From NCBI GenBank assembly GCA_036873135.1, contig JAPTYO010000015.1, positions 679,339 through 743,338 on the forward strand: a stretch of 64,000 bases of DNA, written 5' to 3'. The stretch's first letter is position 1; each line of letters begins with the position of its first letter. Source of the DNA: Clarkia xantiana subsp. parviflora. Taxonomy: Eukaryota > Streptophyta > Magnoliopsida > Myrtales > Onagraceae. The translations under genes were made by a program, and so were the position numbers. Below the pieces are notes generated by a model that did not search any database, was not told the origin of the DNA, and saw nothing but the letters and a program-made list of their open reading frames with translations. Of the stretch, positions 41,160 through 52,194 are shown piece by piece.

Positions 41160-41460
41160 ACATGGATCGCTGTGTATATTTCGTTTAGGTTTATTTATAA
41201 CATAAGGTAAACTTTAGGATGCAAAATAAATAACATATATGATTTTTTTTTTTTTTAAAAAAAACTAGTGTAGGAATTTTTTTTTTAGCAAGGCTAGTTT
41301 GAAAAATAATTTAATCACTTAATCTACATGCAAGTGGGAAGGTCGAGTTAGCAATTTGTCCAAAAATAAAGTCCTAGGTAGCAAAATTTATCGGACCATG
41401 TAAACTTGTTTTTTTGGCTATGTACATGTAAACTTCAACTAGGTAGTTAAACCATAAATT
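41160..41460. other. AT-rich noncoding DNA
   Basis: Homopolymer-rich sequence with no supported feature. Confidence 0.35.
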
Positions 41461-41940
41461 AAAGGGTTAACAATTTTTTTGGTCCATGATGTTTGACGAC
41501 TTTTGAGTTTTGATCCATGATATTTTTTTTGCCTAGTTTTGGTACAATATGTTTGCAATTTTCTAATTTTGGTCCTATCGTTACATTCCGTCTATATTGT
41601 CCATTAAGTGACATGTGCAAGTCACATAATCCACTCTAAATTTTTTATTTTGTTCAAATTTTTTTTTCCTAGGGCTAGGTCAATTGGACCTAGTCCAATT
41701 TCGGTTTCGGGTCAAATTGGACCTAGTCGTCCAATTTCAAGTTTATTTGAAATTTCGGGACTAAATTGAACAAAAAAAAATAGGAAAGTATTAGAGGGAC
41801 TAAATTGAAAAAAATTAAAAGTTTAGGGTGAATCACGTGACTTGCACGGTTGGACCAAAATTAGAAAATCTGCAAACATATGATACCAAAATTAAACAAA
41901 AAAAACATCATGGACCAAAAAAGACATATAATGTGGCACC
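41461..41940. mobile_element. Foldback MITE 3
   Basis: An imperfect palindrome of about 480 bp: TTTTTGGTCCATGATGTTTG on the left pairs with CATCATGGACCAAAAAAG on the right, GACATGTGCAAGTCAC with GTGACTTGCACGG, and the centre has GGTCAATTGGACC. It resembles the half copy at 26330. No clean target duplication was identified. Confidence 0.55.
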
Positions 41941-42260
41941 GAATACATGAGATAGGAATTACTACTACTAATTCTCTCATACTGACAATTCATACTTTGA
42001 GGGCTAAACAACAGGACCAGACATTGTCATCTGAATATTAAGAGATTGTTATCCGACCATTCAAAAATGAGTAGCGAATGAATGTGGGGTTACAGCACAG
42101 CCTTAATTAGCTTCACCATTGCGCATAATACCTGCTGCTTCTACAATCACATTGTCCGTCCCTCCCACCGAATTTAATACATACAAATAGCAGAGCACAT
42201 AACAAACATGTTAAGCTTCTTCTTCCCCACCATCTCCTAACCACCAACATTATATATATA
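41941..42260. other. Host flank left of D/E, probably 3' flank of the PIE1-like gene
   Basis: No ORF. It is joined without interruption to 42261-42355, which is duplicated at 56130-56229 just downstream of the PIE1-like fragment. It is therefore likely the 3' untranslated or flanking side of that gene. Confidence 0.4.
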
Positions 42261-42355
42261 TATCCGAAAATATCATCTCAGTTAGAAAACTGTACCTATC
42301 CGAGCCGAGCCGACCCTTTTGATTCCTCCAAAAGCCGGCTAGGCAAATGAGATCA
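42261..42355 (+). repeat. Left copy of duplicated host flank
   Basis: 95 bp from TATCCGAAAATATC to AATGAGATCA, repeated at 56130-56229. The only clear difference is one CCGAG unit (GAGCC twice here, three times on the right). Far longer than a normal 5-bp target duplication. Confidence 0.9.
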
Positions 42356-45300
42356 AGCCTATCACACAGAAAAGGCGTCTGATGGGCACGAATAAGAAGA
42401 TCGCGATCCAGCAGGAAGTGGGCAGGTTACTCGACGCTGGGTTCATTAAGGAGCTCCGATTCCAGACTTGGGTGGCCAACCCAGTACTGGTAAAGAAGAC
42501 CAACGGGAAATGGCGAATGTGCGTGGACTTCCGCGACTTGAACAAGGCTTGTCCAAAGGATTGCTATCCACTCCCGAGGATTGACCAGCTGGTGGATGCC
42601 ACATCGGGACATGAGCTGTTAAGTTTCATGGATGCGTATTCAGGCTACAACCAGATCAAGATGGCCAAGGAAGACGCCCCCCACACAGCGTTCTACGCAG
42701 ACAGTGACATCTATCACTACGATGTCATGCCTTTCGGGTTGATCAATGCCGGGGCAACCTACCAGCGGATGGTGAACAAGCTGTTTGGAGATATGCTGGG
42801 AGAAACCATGGAAGCTTACGTGGATGATATGCTGGTGAAGTCCCGACAAGCCGAGGATCACGTGCACAACCTTACCATGGCGTTTGAGCGGATGAGGCTC
42901 CATCAAGTTCGCCTGAACCCGACGAAATGCGCCTTCGGAGTCCACTCAGGGAAGTTTTTGGGCTTCATGGTGAGCCAAAGAGGAATTGAAGTGAACCCTG
43001 AGAAGCTGAGGGCAATCGAGGAGATGCAGTCTCCGATAAATCATCGGGAGGTGCAAGTACTGAATGGCCGACTAGCTGCAATGAACCGCTTCTTGTCCAA
43101 AGCCAGCGACCGATCAATGCCGTTTTTTGAAGTCTTGAGGGCCAACAAAAAATTCGAATGGACCGCCAAATGTGAAGAGGCGTTCCAAGCACTCAAGCAG
43201 CACCTTCGCACACTCCCGCCGCTGGCGAAATCGGTTCCAGGCGAGCCGCTCTTCCTTTATTTGGCTGTTTCTGAATTTGCCATTAGCTCTGTGTTAGTAA
43301 AGATTGTCGAGGGTAATCAAGTCCCCGTCTATTATGTAAGCAAGGCATTTGCCAAATCTGAATTGAACTACCCCGCCGTTGAGAAGTACCTCTTTGCGTT
43401 GATTATTACTGCTCGGAAGCTAAGGCCATATTTCCACGCGCACGAGATCACTGTGCTAACGAACCAGCCTTTGAAGCATTTTTTGAACCGACTGGATGCG
43501 TCGGGGAGATTAGTGAAATGGGCAGTAGAGCTTAGCGAATTTCGCATACACTTCGCTCCGAGGACAGCCATTAAGGGGCAGGCATTAGCAGATTTCATAG
43601 CAGAGTCTACAGCCCCCGATCTGGAAGAAGCGGGCCCTGTAGAGGGGGCAACCATAGAGGTCCCGACAGAAGAACAACCAGAGAGGGCAGAGCAATCAGA
43701 ACAGCAAAACAAGGAAAATACCTGGGAGATGTACACGGATGGCTCCGCGAGTTCAGACGGATCAGGAGCGGGCTTTTTGTTGATACCACTAGGTGAAGGT
43801 GAACCGCTCCGATATGCTTTGGCTTTAACATTCAAGGCCACAAACAACGAAGCGGAGTACGAAGCTTTTATCACGGGCCTAAAAATCGCTAAAGGCACTG
43901 GAATCGATCACTTGAGAGTGAAGTGCGACGCGGCGTTAATCGTGAACCAGGTCCAAGGGCGATACGAAGCAAGGAGTCCGATAATGAAAAAGTATCTGCG
44001 AGAGGTACAAGCCCTGAAAGAGAGCTTCAAAAGCTTCGATATCGAGGCTATTCCAAGGGAGGAGAACGTAGAGGCAGACGCCTTGAGCAAATTTGCCCTG
44101 GGGGCACCCTTGGAAGAAAATCGGAAGGTGCACTTCCTGGAGAAGGTGATCTTATCGAACATCGACCCAACACAGGTGTGCACCATCGAGACAAAATCGG
44201 AGGAAGAGCCCACTTGGATGACCCCGATAGTCGCATATTTGACTACGGGGGCAGTCCCTGAGGATAAGGTAACAGCAGACAGGATATGTCGGATCGCGTC
44301 CAATTATGTGATGCTTGACAATCAGCTGTACAAGAAGGGCTGGTTCTCGACTCCGTACCTGAAGTGTGTAGCAGAACCCGACACCAATCGAATCCTGAAG
44401 GAAATGCATGAGGGGGTCGCGGCTTGTCACGAAGGGGCCCGATCCATTTTGAGGAAGGTGTTGAACTTAGGCTACTATTGGCCCACGATGAACAAAGAAG
44501 CAACGGCGTTGGTCCGATCATGCGACGCGTGCCAGAGGTACGCCCCGAGTATCGTAGCTCCGGCCGCCAACCTGACATCCATCAAGAGCGCTTGGCCCTT
44601 CGCGCAGTGGGGCATCGACTTGGTGGGACATCTTCCACAAGCACAAGGACAATGTAAGTATTTACTTGTAGCTATCGATTATTTTTCGAAATGGATAGAG
44701 GCGAAGGCGTTGGCCAGAACAACGGGGAACCAGATCATCAAGTTCCTCCAAACCCACATCGTGTCCAGATACGGGATTCCTAAGGTGGTGATCAGCGACA
44801 ATGGCCCACCGTTTAACGGCTCTCAGGTGAGGGAGTATCTGGAAGAATTGAACATTGAGCATCGGACCGCCTCCGTACGCCATGCTCAGACTAATGGCCA
44901 GGTGGAGTCAGCCAACAAAATCGTGATGCATGGCCTGAAGAACGCCTTGAAGGGCAAGTGGCTGAATGAACTGGAAAATGTACTTTGGGCTGTTAGAACG
45001 ACACCCAAACGATCAACAGGGGAGACTCTGTTTGGCCTCGTGTATGGCACGGAAGCTGTGGCACCTGTGGAGGTAGCTGTGGCGTCCCATCAGATGAGAT
45101 ATTACGAGCCCCTAACGAACGACGAAGTGAGACGTCTGGACTTGGACTTACTCGAAGAGAAGAGGCGGGAAGCCGATGAAGTCCAAGCTCGAATGCGTTT
45201 AAAGACGACCAGGTACTACAATCGGCGAGTGAAGTCCCGACAGTTCTTTGTCGGGGAGCTGGTTTGGCGTCGCAACGAGTTCACCCTTTTGGATCGAATC

Positions 45301-45441
45301 AACAAGATGTCACCAAAATGGGAAGGACCTTATAAGGTCGTGGGGATGCCAGCTCCAAATACATACAAGTTGGAAGACCTCGATGGCAGAACATTAAAGC
45401 ATTCTTTCAGTGGCGAACACTTGAAGAAGCACCATGCTTGA
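42356..45441 (+). pseudogene. Copy D pol (RT to integrase), 5'-truncated, frame open
   Basis: The frame is open for about 1019 aa from an internal Met at 42382 (not a real start) to the stop at 45441. It has RT with YVDD, gypsy RNase H, archaeal RNase H (YTDGSA), HHCC zinc region, integrase core residues and SPKWEGPYKV. Gag, protease and the RT N-terminus are missing because of the deletion. In the integrase, MHGLKNALKG lacks three residues found in C and E, near the catalytic glutamate helix. Without promoter, PBS or start it cannot act on its own. Confidence 0.9.
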
Positions 45442-46330
45442 AGAAAGTCGCCTTAAGTGGTGCTCGATCAAAGTCGCCTTCAGTGGTGCACGATGAAAGT
45501 CGCCTTCAGTGGTGCACGACCAAAGCCGCCTTCAGTGGTGCACGATGAAAGTCGCCTTCAGTGGTGCACGACCAAAGTCACCTTCAGTGGTGCACGATGA
45601 AAGTCGCCTTCAGTGGTGCACGAGGTTAAGTCGCCTTAAGTGGTGCACGATGTAAAGTCGCCTTAAGTGGTGCACGAGATTAAGTCGCCTTAAGTGGTGC
45701 ACGATGTAAAGTCGCCTTAAGTGGTGCACGAGGTTAAGTCGCCTTAAGTGGTGCACGATGTAAAGTCGCCTTAAGTGGTGCACGAGATTAAGTCGCCTTA
45801 AGTGGTGCACGATGAAAAGTCGCCTTAAGTGGTGCACGATCTAAAGCCGCCTTAAGTGGTGCACGATGTTAAGTCGCCTTAAGTGGTGCACGATCTTTAG
45901 ATTTATTCTAAGTGTTGTAAAGTCGCCTTAAGTGGTGCACGAGATTAAGTCGCCTTAAGTGGTGCACGATGAAAAGTCGCCTTAAGTGGTGCACGATCTA
46001 AAGCCGCCTTAAGTGGTGCACGATGTTAAGTCGCCTTAAGTGGTGCACGATCTTTAGATTTATTCTAAGTGTTGTTAAGTCGTCTTAAGTGATGCACGAG
46101 AAAAGTCGCCTTAAGTGGTGCACGATATAAAGTCGCCTTGAGTGGTGCACGATATTAAGTCGTCTTAAGTGATGCGTGATTCTTAGATTTACTCTAAGTA
46201 ATATTAAGTCGTCTTAAGTGATGCGCGATTCTTAGATTTACTCTAAGTGTTGAAAAGTCGCCTTAAGTGGTGCACGATGATAAGTCGCCTTAAGTGGTGC
46301 AAATTAGTAAATCGTCTTGAGTGATGTACG
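45442..46330 (+). repeat. CTTAAG minisatellite of copy D
   Basis: About 30 units of 24-25 bp (AAGTCGCCTTAAGTGGTGCA plus CGAT or similar), starting at the pol stop codon. The first units carry CCTTCAG instead of CCTTAAG. A longer period with TTTAGATTTATTCTAAGTGTTG recurs at about 45900, 46060, 46190 and 46240. Confidence 0.9.
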
Positions 46331-46499
46331 AGAATGTCTTAAGTGTCGAAGTATCGACCTAGGCAAGTGTAGTAAAGCCACTTGGGGAAGTGCATCGAAA
46401 AAATCGGAACTAAGAAAGGCTGATAATTGATAAGGGATCAAAGGCCCGATGATTACAAAATGAGGAGAATACAAAGATTCTAGCAATAAGCAGTTAGGC

Positions 46500-46901
46500 C
46501 TAATCCTTGTTAGCGACATCAACGGGAACAGGGTCCGCAAGATCTAGGGCAGAAGGCTCCACAGGGTCAGCCGTTGGAGGATTGGCTATCGGGGTCATGG
46601 GATCGAGGAGTTTCCGATGAAGAAGTAGCTCCTCTTCACTCTGAACTTGTGGTATGCATTTCCGGCCTTGAGCATCGGCTTCTCTGGTGGAAATGATACA
46701 TCCTTCCCGGAGAGTTGCATCATAAGCAGTGCTGAAAATTTCGTTCAGAACATAGTCGAAGTTGAAAGGCTTCCTTCCCTCGAAACCAGATCCACCGTCT
46801 GAAATCAGCCATTGAAAGGGACGTTAGGTTTTTCCGGAAAATTACAATCAAACTAAGCAAAGACGAAGGCGAACAATAGAGAAGAAACCCTTACCTGACA
46901 T
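46500..46901 (-). CDS. Copy D antisense gene, internally deleted, two exons, open
   Basis: Exon 1 ATGTCAG (46901-46895) is followed by GTAAGG, and exon 2 (46798-46500) by acceptor ATTTCAG. Spliced, they give an open frame of 101 aa. It keeps the conserved N-terminal segment EGRKPFNFDYVLNEI and the C-terminal acidic Pro/Ala tail ending VANKD, but nearly everything between (rest of exon 2, exons 3 and most of 4) is deleted. The joint includes bases of the old exon 2 read in another frame. A TATA-like TATAAAAA is at 47033-47040. Whether it is expressed is unknown. Confidence 0.55.
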
Positions 46902-47421
46902 AATAATTGGAGGCTGGAAGAATGAACCTGACATTGCCGGAAAGATGGCCGAAGAAACACTAAGGTCTCAAGAGTTGCAGTAAGCTTTCGAAAATTTGTA
47001 GATGATAAGAGGAAACTGTACCCTGGGTGAGGTTTTTATAGGCGAAGAGGACAGTCGAAGGGGCGCTTTAATCTGAACCGTCGAAGTTGAAGCGTTCTAA
47101 TCTGGACCGTTGAGATGAAACGTGCGGGATGGTAGCAGGTGCAATGATGAAATAACCTGAAAAGCACTTTTCAGAAAAAGCAGACACAGAGAATCAGGCA
47201 CGGGTACTGATGACATCACTTCATTATCTACTGCATTGGATGACTGGGGAACCGAGGAGTCCTCTTGGATTTTGCAGATATCCACAAGGCATTGAGGAAA
47301 CATGAACGAGAAGACTCACACTGGATGACTATGACAAGGGAAAGATCCCCGACTTCGACGGCGGAGGGTCGGAAGCTGAAAGACACGACGAACTAAAAGT
47401 CCCTCATGTCTTGGGGGCAAA
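46902..47421 (-). promoter_or_regulatory. Copy D aORF upstream region and PPT
   Basis: Antisense promoter-like region with CTCTTCGCCTATAAAA (TATA at 47033-47040, minus strand). The + strand polypurine tract CATGTCTTGGGGGCAAA lies directly before the LTR at 47422. Confidence 0.5.
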
Positions 47422-47933
47422 TGATGGGTTCGACTATAGCCGTCAGGCCCTTATTGGCGAGGAAACGGCAAACAGGCCCACCAGGCCCAAAGTAAGGGTC
47501 AAGATGACCTAGGAGAAGGGTCCCGATGAAGGGAGTCCCGATGAAGCAAGGTCCCGACAGTGGAGCTGGAGGCTCCCGACGAGAAGCCTTTAAGTAGGCC
47601 CCGATGATGAATCCCTGAGAATGATTGGCCCTGTCACGATGACGAGGGGCCCCGAGCGGTGACACAACAAGACAACTCTGGAGTCCCCGACGGGAGTCGG
47701 GACTCGTTACCAGAGGATAAAGCCAAGATATGCGGGGCGTGGCCGAAATATACGGAACGTGGTTGAGATACACGGATCGTGGCCGAGATACGCGGGGCAT
47801 GGCTAAGATACGCGAGATCGTGTACGAGATAAGCGGGATACGGGCTAACCACCCCTAACGGTTCGCCAGGTACCTGAGGCACCTCTTTGCCTATAAAAGG
47901 GCAGGAGGTCACCTCAGATCACTTACGTTGAGT
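47422..47933 (+). repeat. Truncated LTR between copies D and E
   Basis: It matches the first about 510 bp of the LTR at 55457, including TATAAAAG at 47892-47899, then breaks at GTTGAGT and continues as pol sequence. It lacks a 15-bp internal duplication (GACAGAGTCGGTCCC type) present in the E LTR. Confidence 0.9.
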
Positions 47934-47935
47934 GG

Positions 47936-50900
47936 AGAACAGCTCCGACGTGATCGTACACGAGCTGAAAATAGACCCCGCGATCAAGCCTATCACGCAG
48001 AAGAGGCGTCCGATGGGCACGGATAAGAAGATCGCGATCCAGCAGGAGGTGGGCAGGTTGCTCGATGCTGGTTTCATCAAGGAGCTCCGATTCCAGACTT
48101 GGGTCGCCAACCCAGTGTGGTGAAGAAGACTAACGGAAAATGGCGAATGTGCGTGGACTTCCGCGACTTGAACAAGGCTTGTCCAAAGGATTGCTATCCA
48201 CTCCCGAGGATCGACCAGCTGGTGGATGCCACGTCGGGACATAAGTTGCTGAGCTTCATGGATGCGTATTCAGGCTACAACCAGGTCAAGATGGCCAAGG
48301 AAGACGCCCCCCACACTGCGTTTTACGCAGACAGCGACATCTATCACTATGATGTCATGCCTTTCGGGTTAATCAACGCCGGGGCAACCTACCAGCGGAT
48401 GGTGAACAAGCTGTTTGGGGATATGCTGGGAGAAACCATGGAAGCTTACGTGGACGACATGCTGGTGAAGTCCCGACAATCCGAGAATCACGTGCACAAC
48501 CTTACCATGGCGTTTGAGCGGATGAGGCTTCATCAAGTTCGCTTGAACCCGACGAAATGCGCCTTCGGAGTCCACTCAGGGAAGTTTTTGGGCTTCATGG
48601 TGAGCCAAAGAGGAATTGAAGTGAACCCTGAGAAGCTGAGGGCAATCGAGGAGATGCAGTCTCCGATAAACCATCGGGAGGTGCAAGTATTGAATGGCCG
48701 ACTAGCTGCAATGAACCGCTTCTTGTCCAAAGCCAGCGACCGATCAATGCCGTTTTTTGAAGTCTTGAGGGCTAACAAAAAATTCGAATGGACCGCCAAA
48801 TGTGAAGAGGCGTTCTAAGCACTCAAGCAGCATCTTCGCACACTCCCGCCGCTGGCGAAACCGGTTCCAGGCGAGCCGCTCTTCCTTTATTTGGCTGTTT
48901 CTGAATTTGCTATTAGCTCTATGTTAGTGAAGGTTGTCGAGGGTAATCAAGTCCCCGTCTATTATGTAAGCAAGGCATTTGCCAAATCTGAATTGAACTA
49001 TCCCGCCGTTGAGAAGTACCTCTTTGCGTTGATAATTACTGCCCGGAAGCTAAGGCCATATTTCCACGCACACGAGATCACTGTGCTAACGAACCAGCCT
49101 TTGAAGCATTTTTTGAACCGACCCGATGCGTCGGGGAGATTGGTGAAATGGGCAGTAGAGCTCAGTGAGTTTCGAATACACTTTGCTCCAAGAACGGCAA
49201 TCAAGGGCCAGGCATTGGCGGAGTTTATAGCAGAATCTACAGCCCCCGATCTAGAAGAAACGGGCCCTGTAGAGGGGGCAACCATGGAGGTCCCGACAGA
49301 AGAACAACCAGAGAAGACAGAGCAATCAGAACAGCCAAACAAGGAAAATATCTGGGAGATGTACACCGATGGCTCCGCGAGTTCAGACGGATCAGGAGCG
49401 GGTTTCTTGTTGATACCACCGGGTGAAGGTGAACCGCTCCGATATGCCTTGGCTTTAACATTCAAGGCCACAAACAACGAAGCGGAGTATGAAGCTCTTA
49501 TCACGGGCCTGAAAATCGCTAAAGGCACTGGAATCGATCACTTAAGAGTGAAGTGCGACACGGCGTTAATCGTGAACCAGGTTCAAGGGCGATACGAAGC
49601 CAGGAGCCCGATAATGAAGAAGTATCTGCGAGAGGTACAAACCCTAAGAGAGAGCTTCAAAAGCTTCGATATCGAGGCTATTCCGAGGGAGGAAAACGTA
49701 GAGGCAGACGCCTTGAGCAAATTTGCCCTGGGGGCACCCTTAGAAGAAAATCGGAAGGTGCACTTCCTGGAGAAGGTGATCTTGTCAAACATCGACCCCA
49801 CGCAGGTGTGCACCATTGAAGCGAAATCGGAGGAGGAGCCCACTTGGATGACCCCGATAGTCGCGTATCTGACTACGGGGGCAGTCCCCGAGGATAAGGT
49901 AGCAGCAGACAGGATATGTCGGATCGCGTCTAATTATGTGATGCTGGACAATCAGTTGTACAAGAAGGGCTGGTTCTCGACTCCGTACCTGAAGTGTGTA
50001 GCAGAACCCGACACCAATCGAATCCTGAAGGAAATGCACGAGGGGATCGTGGCTTGTCACGAAGGGGCCCGATCCATTCTGAGGAAGGTGTTAAACTTAG
50101 GCTACTACTGGCCCATGATGAACAAAGAAGCAACGGCGTTGGTCCGATCATGCGACGCGTGCCAGAGGTACGCCCCGAGTATTGTGGCTCCGGCTGCTAA
50201 CTTGACATCCATCAAGAGCGCTTGGCCCTTCGCACAGTGGGGCATCGACTTGGTGGGACCTCTTCCGCAAGCACAAGGGCAATGTAAGTATTTACTTGTA
50301 GCTATCGATTATTTTTCGAAATGGATAGAGGCGAAAGCATTGGCCAGGACAACGGGGAACCAGATCGTCAAGTTCCTCCAAACCCACATCGTGTCCAGAT
50401 ACGGGATTCCTAAGGTGGTGATCAGCGACAATGGCCCACCGTTTAACGGCTCTCAGGTGAGGGAATATCTGGAAGAACTGAACGTCGAGCATCGGACCGC
50501 CTCCGTACGCCATGCTCACACTAATGGCCAGGTGGAGTCAACCAACAAAATCGTGATGGATGGCCTGAAGAAGAGGGTCTATGCCTTGAAGGGCAAATGG
50601 CTGAACGAACTAGAAAACGTACTTTGGGCTGTTAGAACGACACCCAAACGATCAACAGGAGAGACTCCGTTTGGCCTTGTTTATGGCACGGAAGCTGTCG
50701 CTTCTGTGGAGGTAGCTGTGGCATCCCATCGGACGAGATATTATGAGCCCCTGACGAACGAGGAAGTGAGACGCCTGGACTTGGACCTACTCGAAGAGAA
50801 AAGGCGGGAAGCCGATGAAGTCCAAGCACGAATGCACTTAGCGACGGCCAGGTACTATAATCGGCGAGTGAAGTCCCGACAGTTCTTCGTCGGGGAACTA

Positions 50901-51080
50901 GTTTGGCGTCGCAACGAGTTCACCCTTTTGGACCGAATCAACAAGATGTCACCAAAATGGGAAGGACCTTATAAGGTCGTGGGGATGCCGGCTCCGAACG
51001 CATACAAGTTGGAAGACCTCGATGGCAGACCGTTAAAGCATTCCTTCAGTGGCGAACACTTGAAGAAACACCATGCTTGA
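47936..51080 (+). pseudogene. Copy E pol, 5'-truncated and broken
   Basis: It starts just before VIVHELKID, upstream of RT, and runs to the stop at 51080 with all downstream pol domains. A one-base deletion near 48116 (before KKTNGKWRM) shifts the frame, and a CAA-to-TAA stop at 48816-48818 cuts it within the RT/RNase H region. The last block, 48891-51080 (729 aa), is open from RNase H through integrase. No gag, protease or PBS. Confidence 0.92.
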
Positions 51081-52080
51081 AGAAAGTCGCCTTAAGTGGT
51101 GCCCGAGAAAGTCGCCTTAAGTGGTGCTCGATAAAGTCGCCTTAAGTGGTGCCCGATGTAAAATCGCCTTAAGTGGTGTATGCCGTTTATCGTTTAATTC
51201 GATGTAAGCTTATCTTATGCCAATTAATAAAGAGGTCGCTTCCAAATAAGATTTGTCCTTAGATTTATGCTAAGTGTAAAAGTCGCCTTCAGTGGTGCAC
51301 GATGAAAGTCGCCTTCAGTGGTGCACGATGAAAGTCGCCTTCAGTGGTGCACAATACTTAGGTTTATTCTAAGTATCCAAAAGTCGCCTTCAGTGGTGCA
51401 CGACGAAAGTCGCCTTCAGTGGTGCACGATGAAAGTCGCCTTCAGTGGTGCACGACGAAAGTCGCCTTCAGTGGTGCACGACGAAAGTCGCCTTCAGTGG
51501 TGCGCGATGAAAGTCGTCTTCAGTGGTGCACGACGAAAGTCGCCTTCAGTGGTGCGCGATGAAAGTCGCCTTCAGTGGTGCACGATAAAAGTCGCCTTCA
51601 GTGGTGCACGATGAAAGTCTCCTTCAGCGGTGCACGATACTTAGGTTTATTCTAAGTATCCAAAAGTCGCCTTCAGTGGTGCACGATGAAAGTCGCCTTC
51701 AGTGGTGCACAATACTTAGGTTTATTCTAAGTATCCAAAAGTCGCCTTCAGTGGTGCACGATAAAAGTCGCCTTCAGTGGTGCACGATAAAAGTCGCCTT
51801 CAGTGGTGCACGATGAAAGTCGCCTTCAGTGGTGCGCAATATTAAGTCACCTTAAGTGGTGCGCGACCTTTAGGATTATCCTAAGTAACGATTAAAGTCG
51901 TCTTAAGTGATGCATTCGATATTAAGTCGCCTTAAGTGGCGCGAGTTATTAAATCGTCGGGAGGACGTCTGGGAAATTCGTAAGTATCGAAGTTTCGACT
52001 GTCAAGAACTAAGTCGTCTTAAGAGACGCACCCGAGGTTAAGTCGCCTTAAGTGGTGCAAGTTGTTAAATAGTCGGGAAA
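51081..52080 (+). repeat. CTTAAG/CTTCAG minisatellite of copy E
   Basis: It begins at the pol stop with four GTCGCCTTAAGTGGTGC units. After about 51270 it is dominated by AAAGTCGCCTTCAGTGGTGC (roughly 23-24 bp, about 20 units), interrupted by TACTTAGGTTTATTCTAAGTATCC spacers. Degenerate AAG variants follow to about 52080. Confidence 0.9.
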
Positions 52081-52194
52081 GACGAAAGACAACAAAAAGA
52101 TCGGAACTAAAGGAGTCTAATATTGATAAAGGGCTCGAAGGCCCGACGACGACACAAGAGAAGAAAATACAAGGACTCTGAAAGATAAAAGCAT

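Noticed and set aside
45442..46330. Regular 24-bp repeats as a possible CRISPR array
   Set aside because: The units are directly tandem without unique spacers, lie in a plant retrotransposon and match arrays in C and E.
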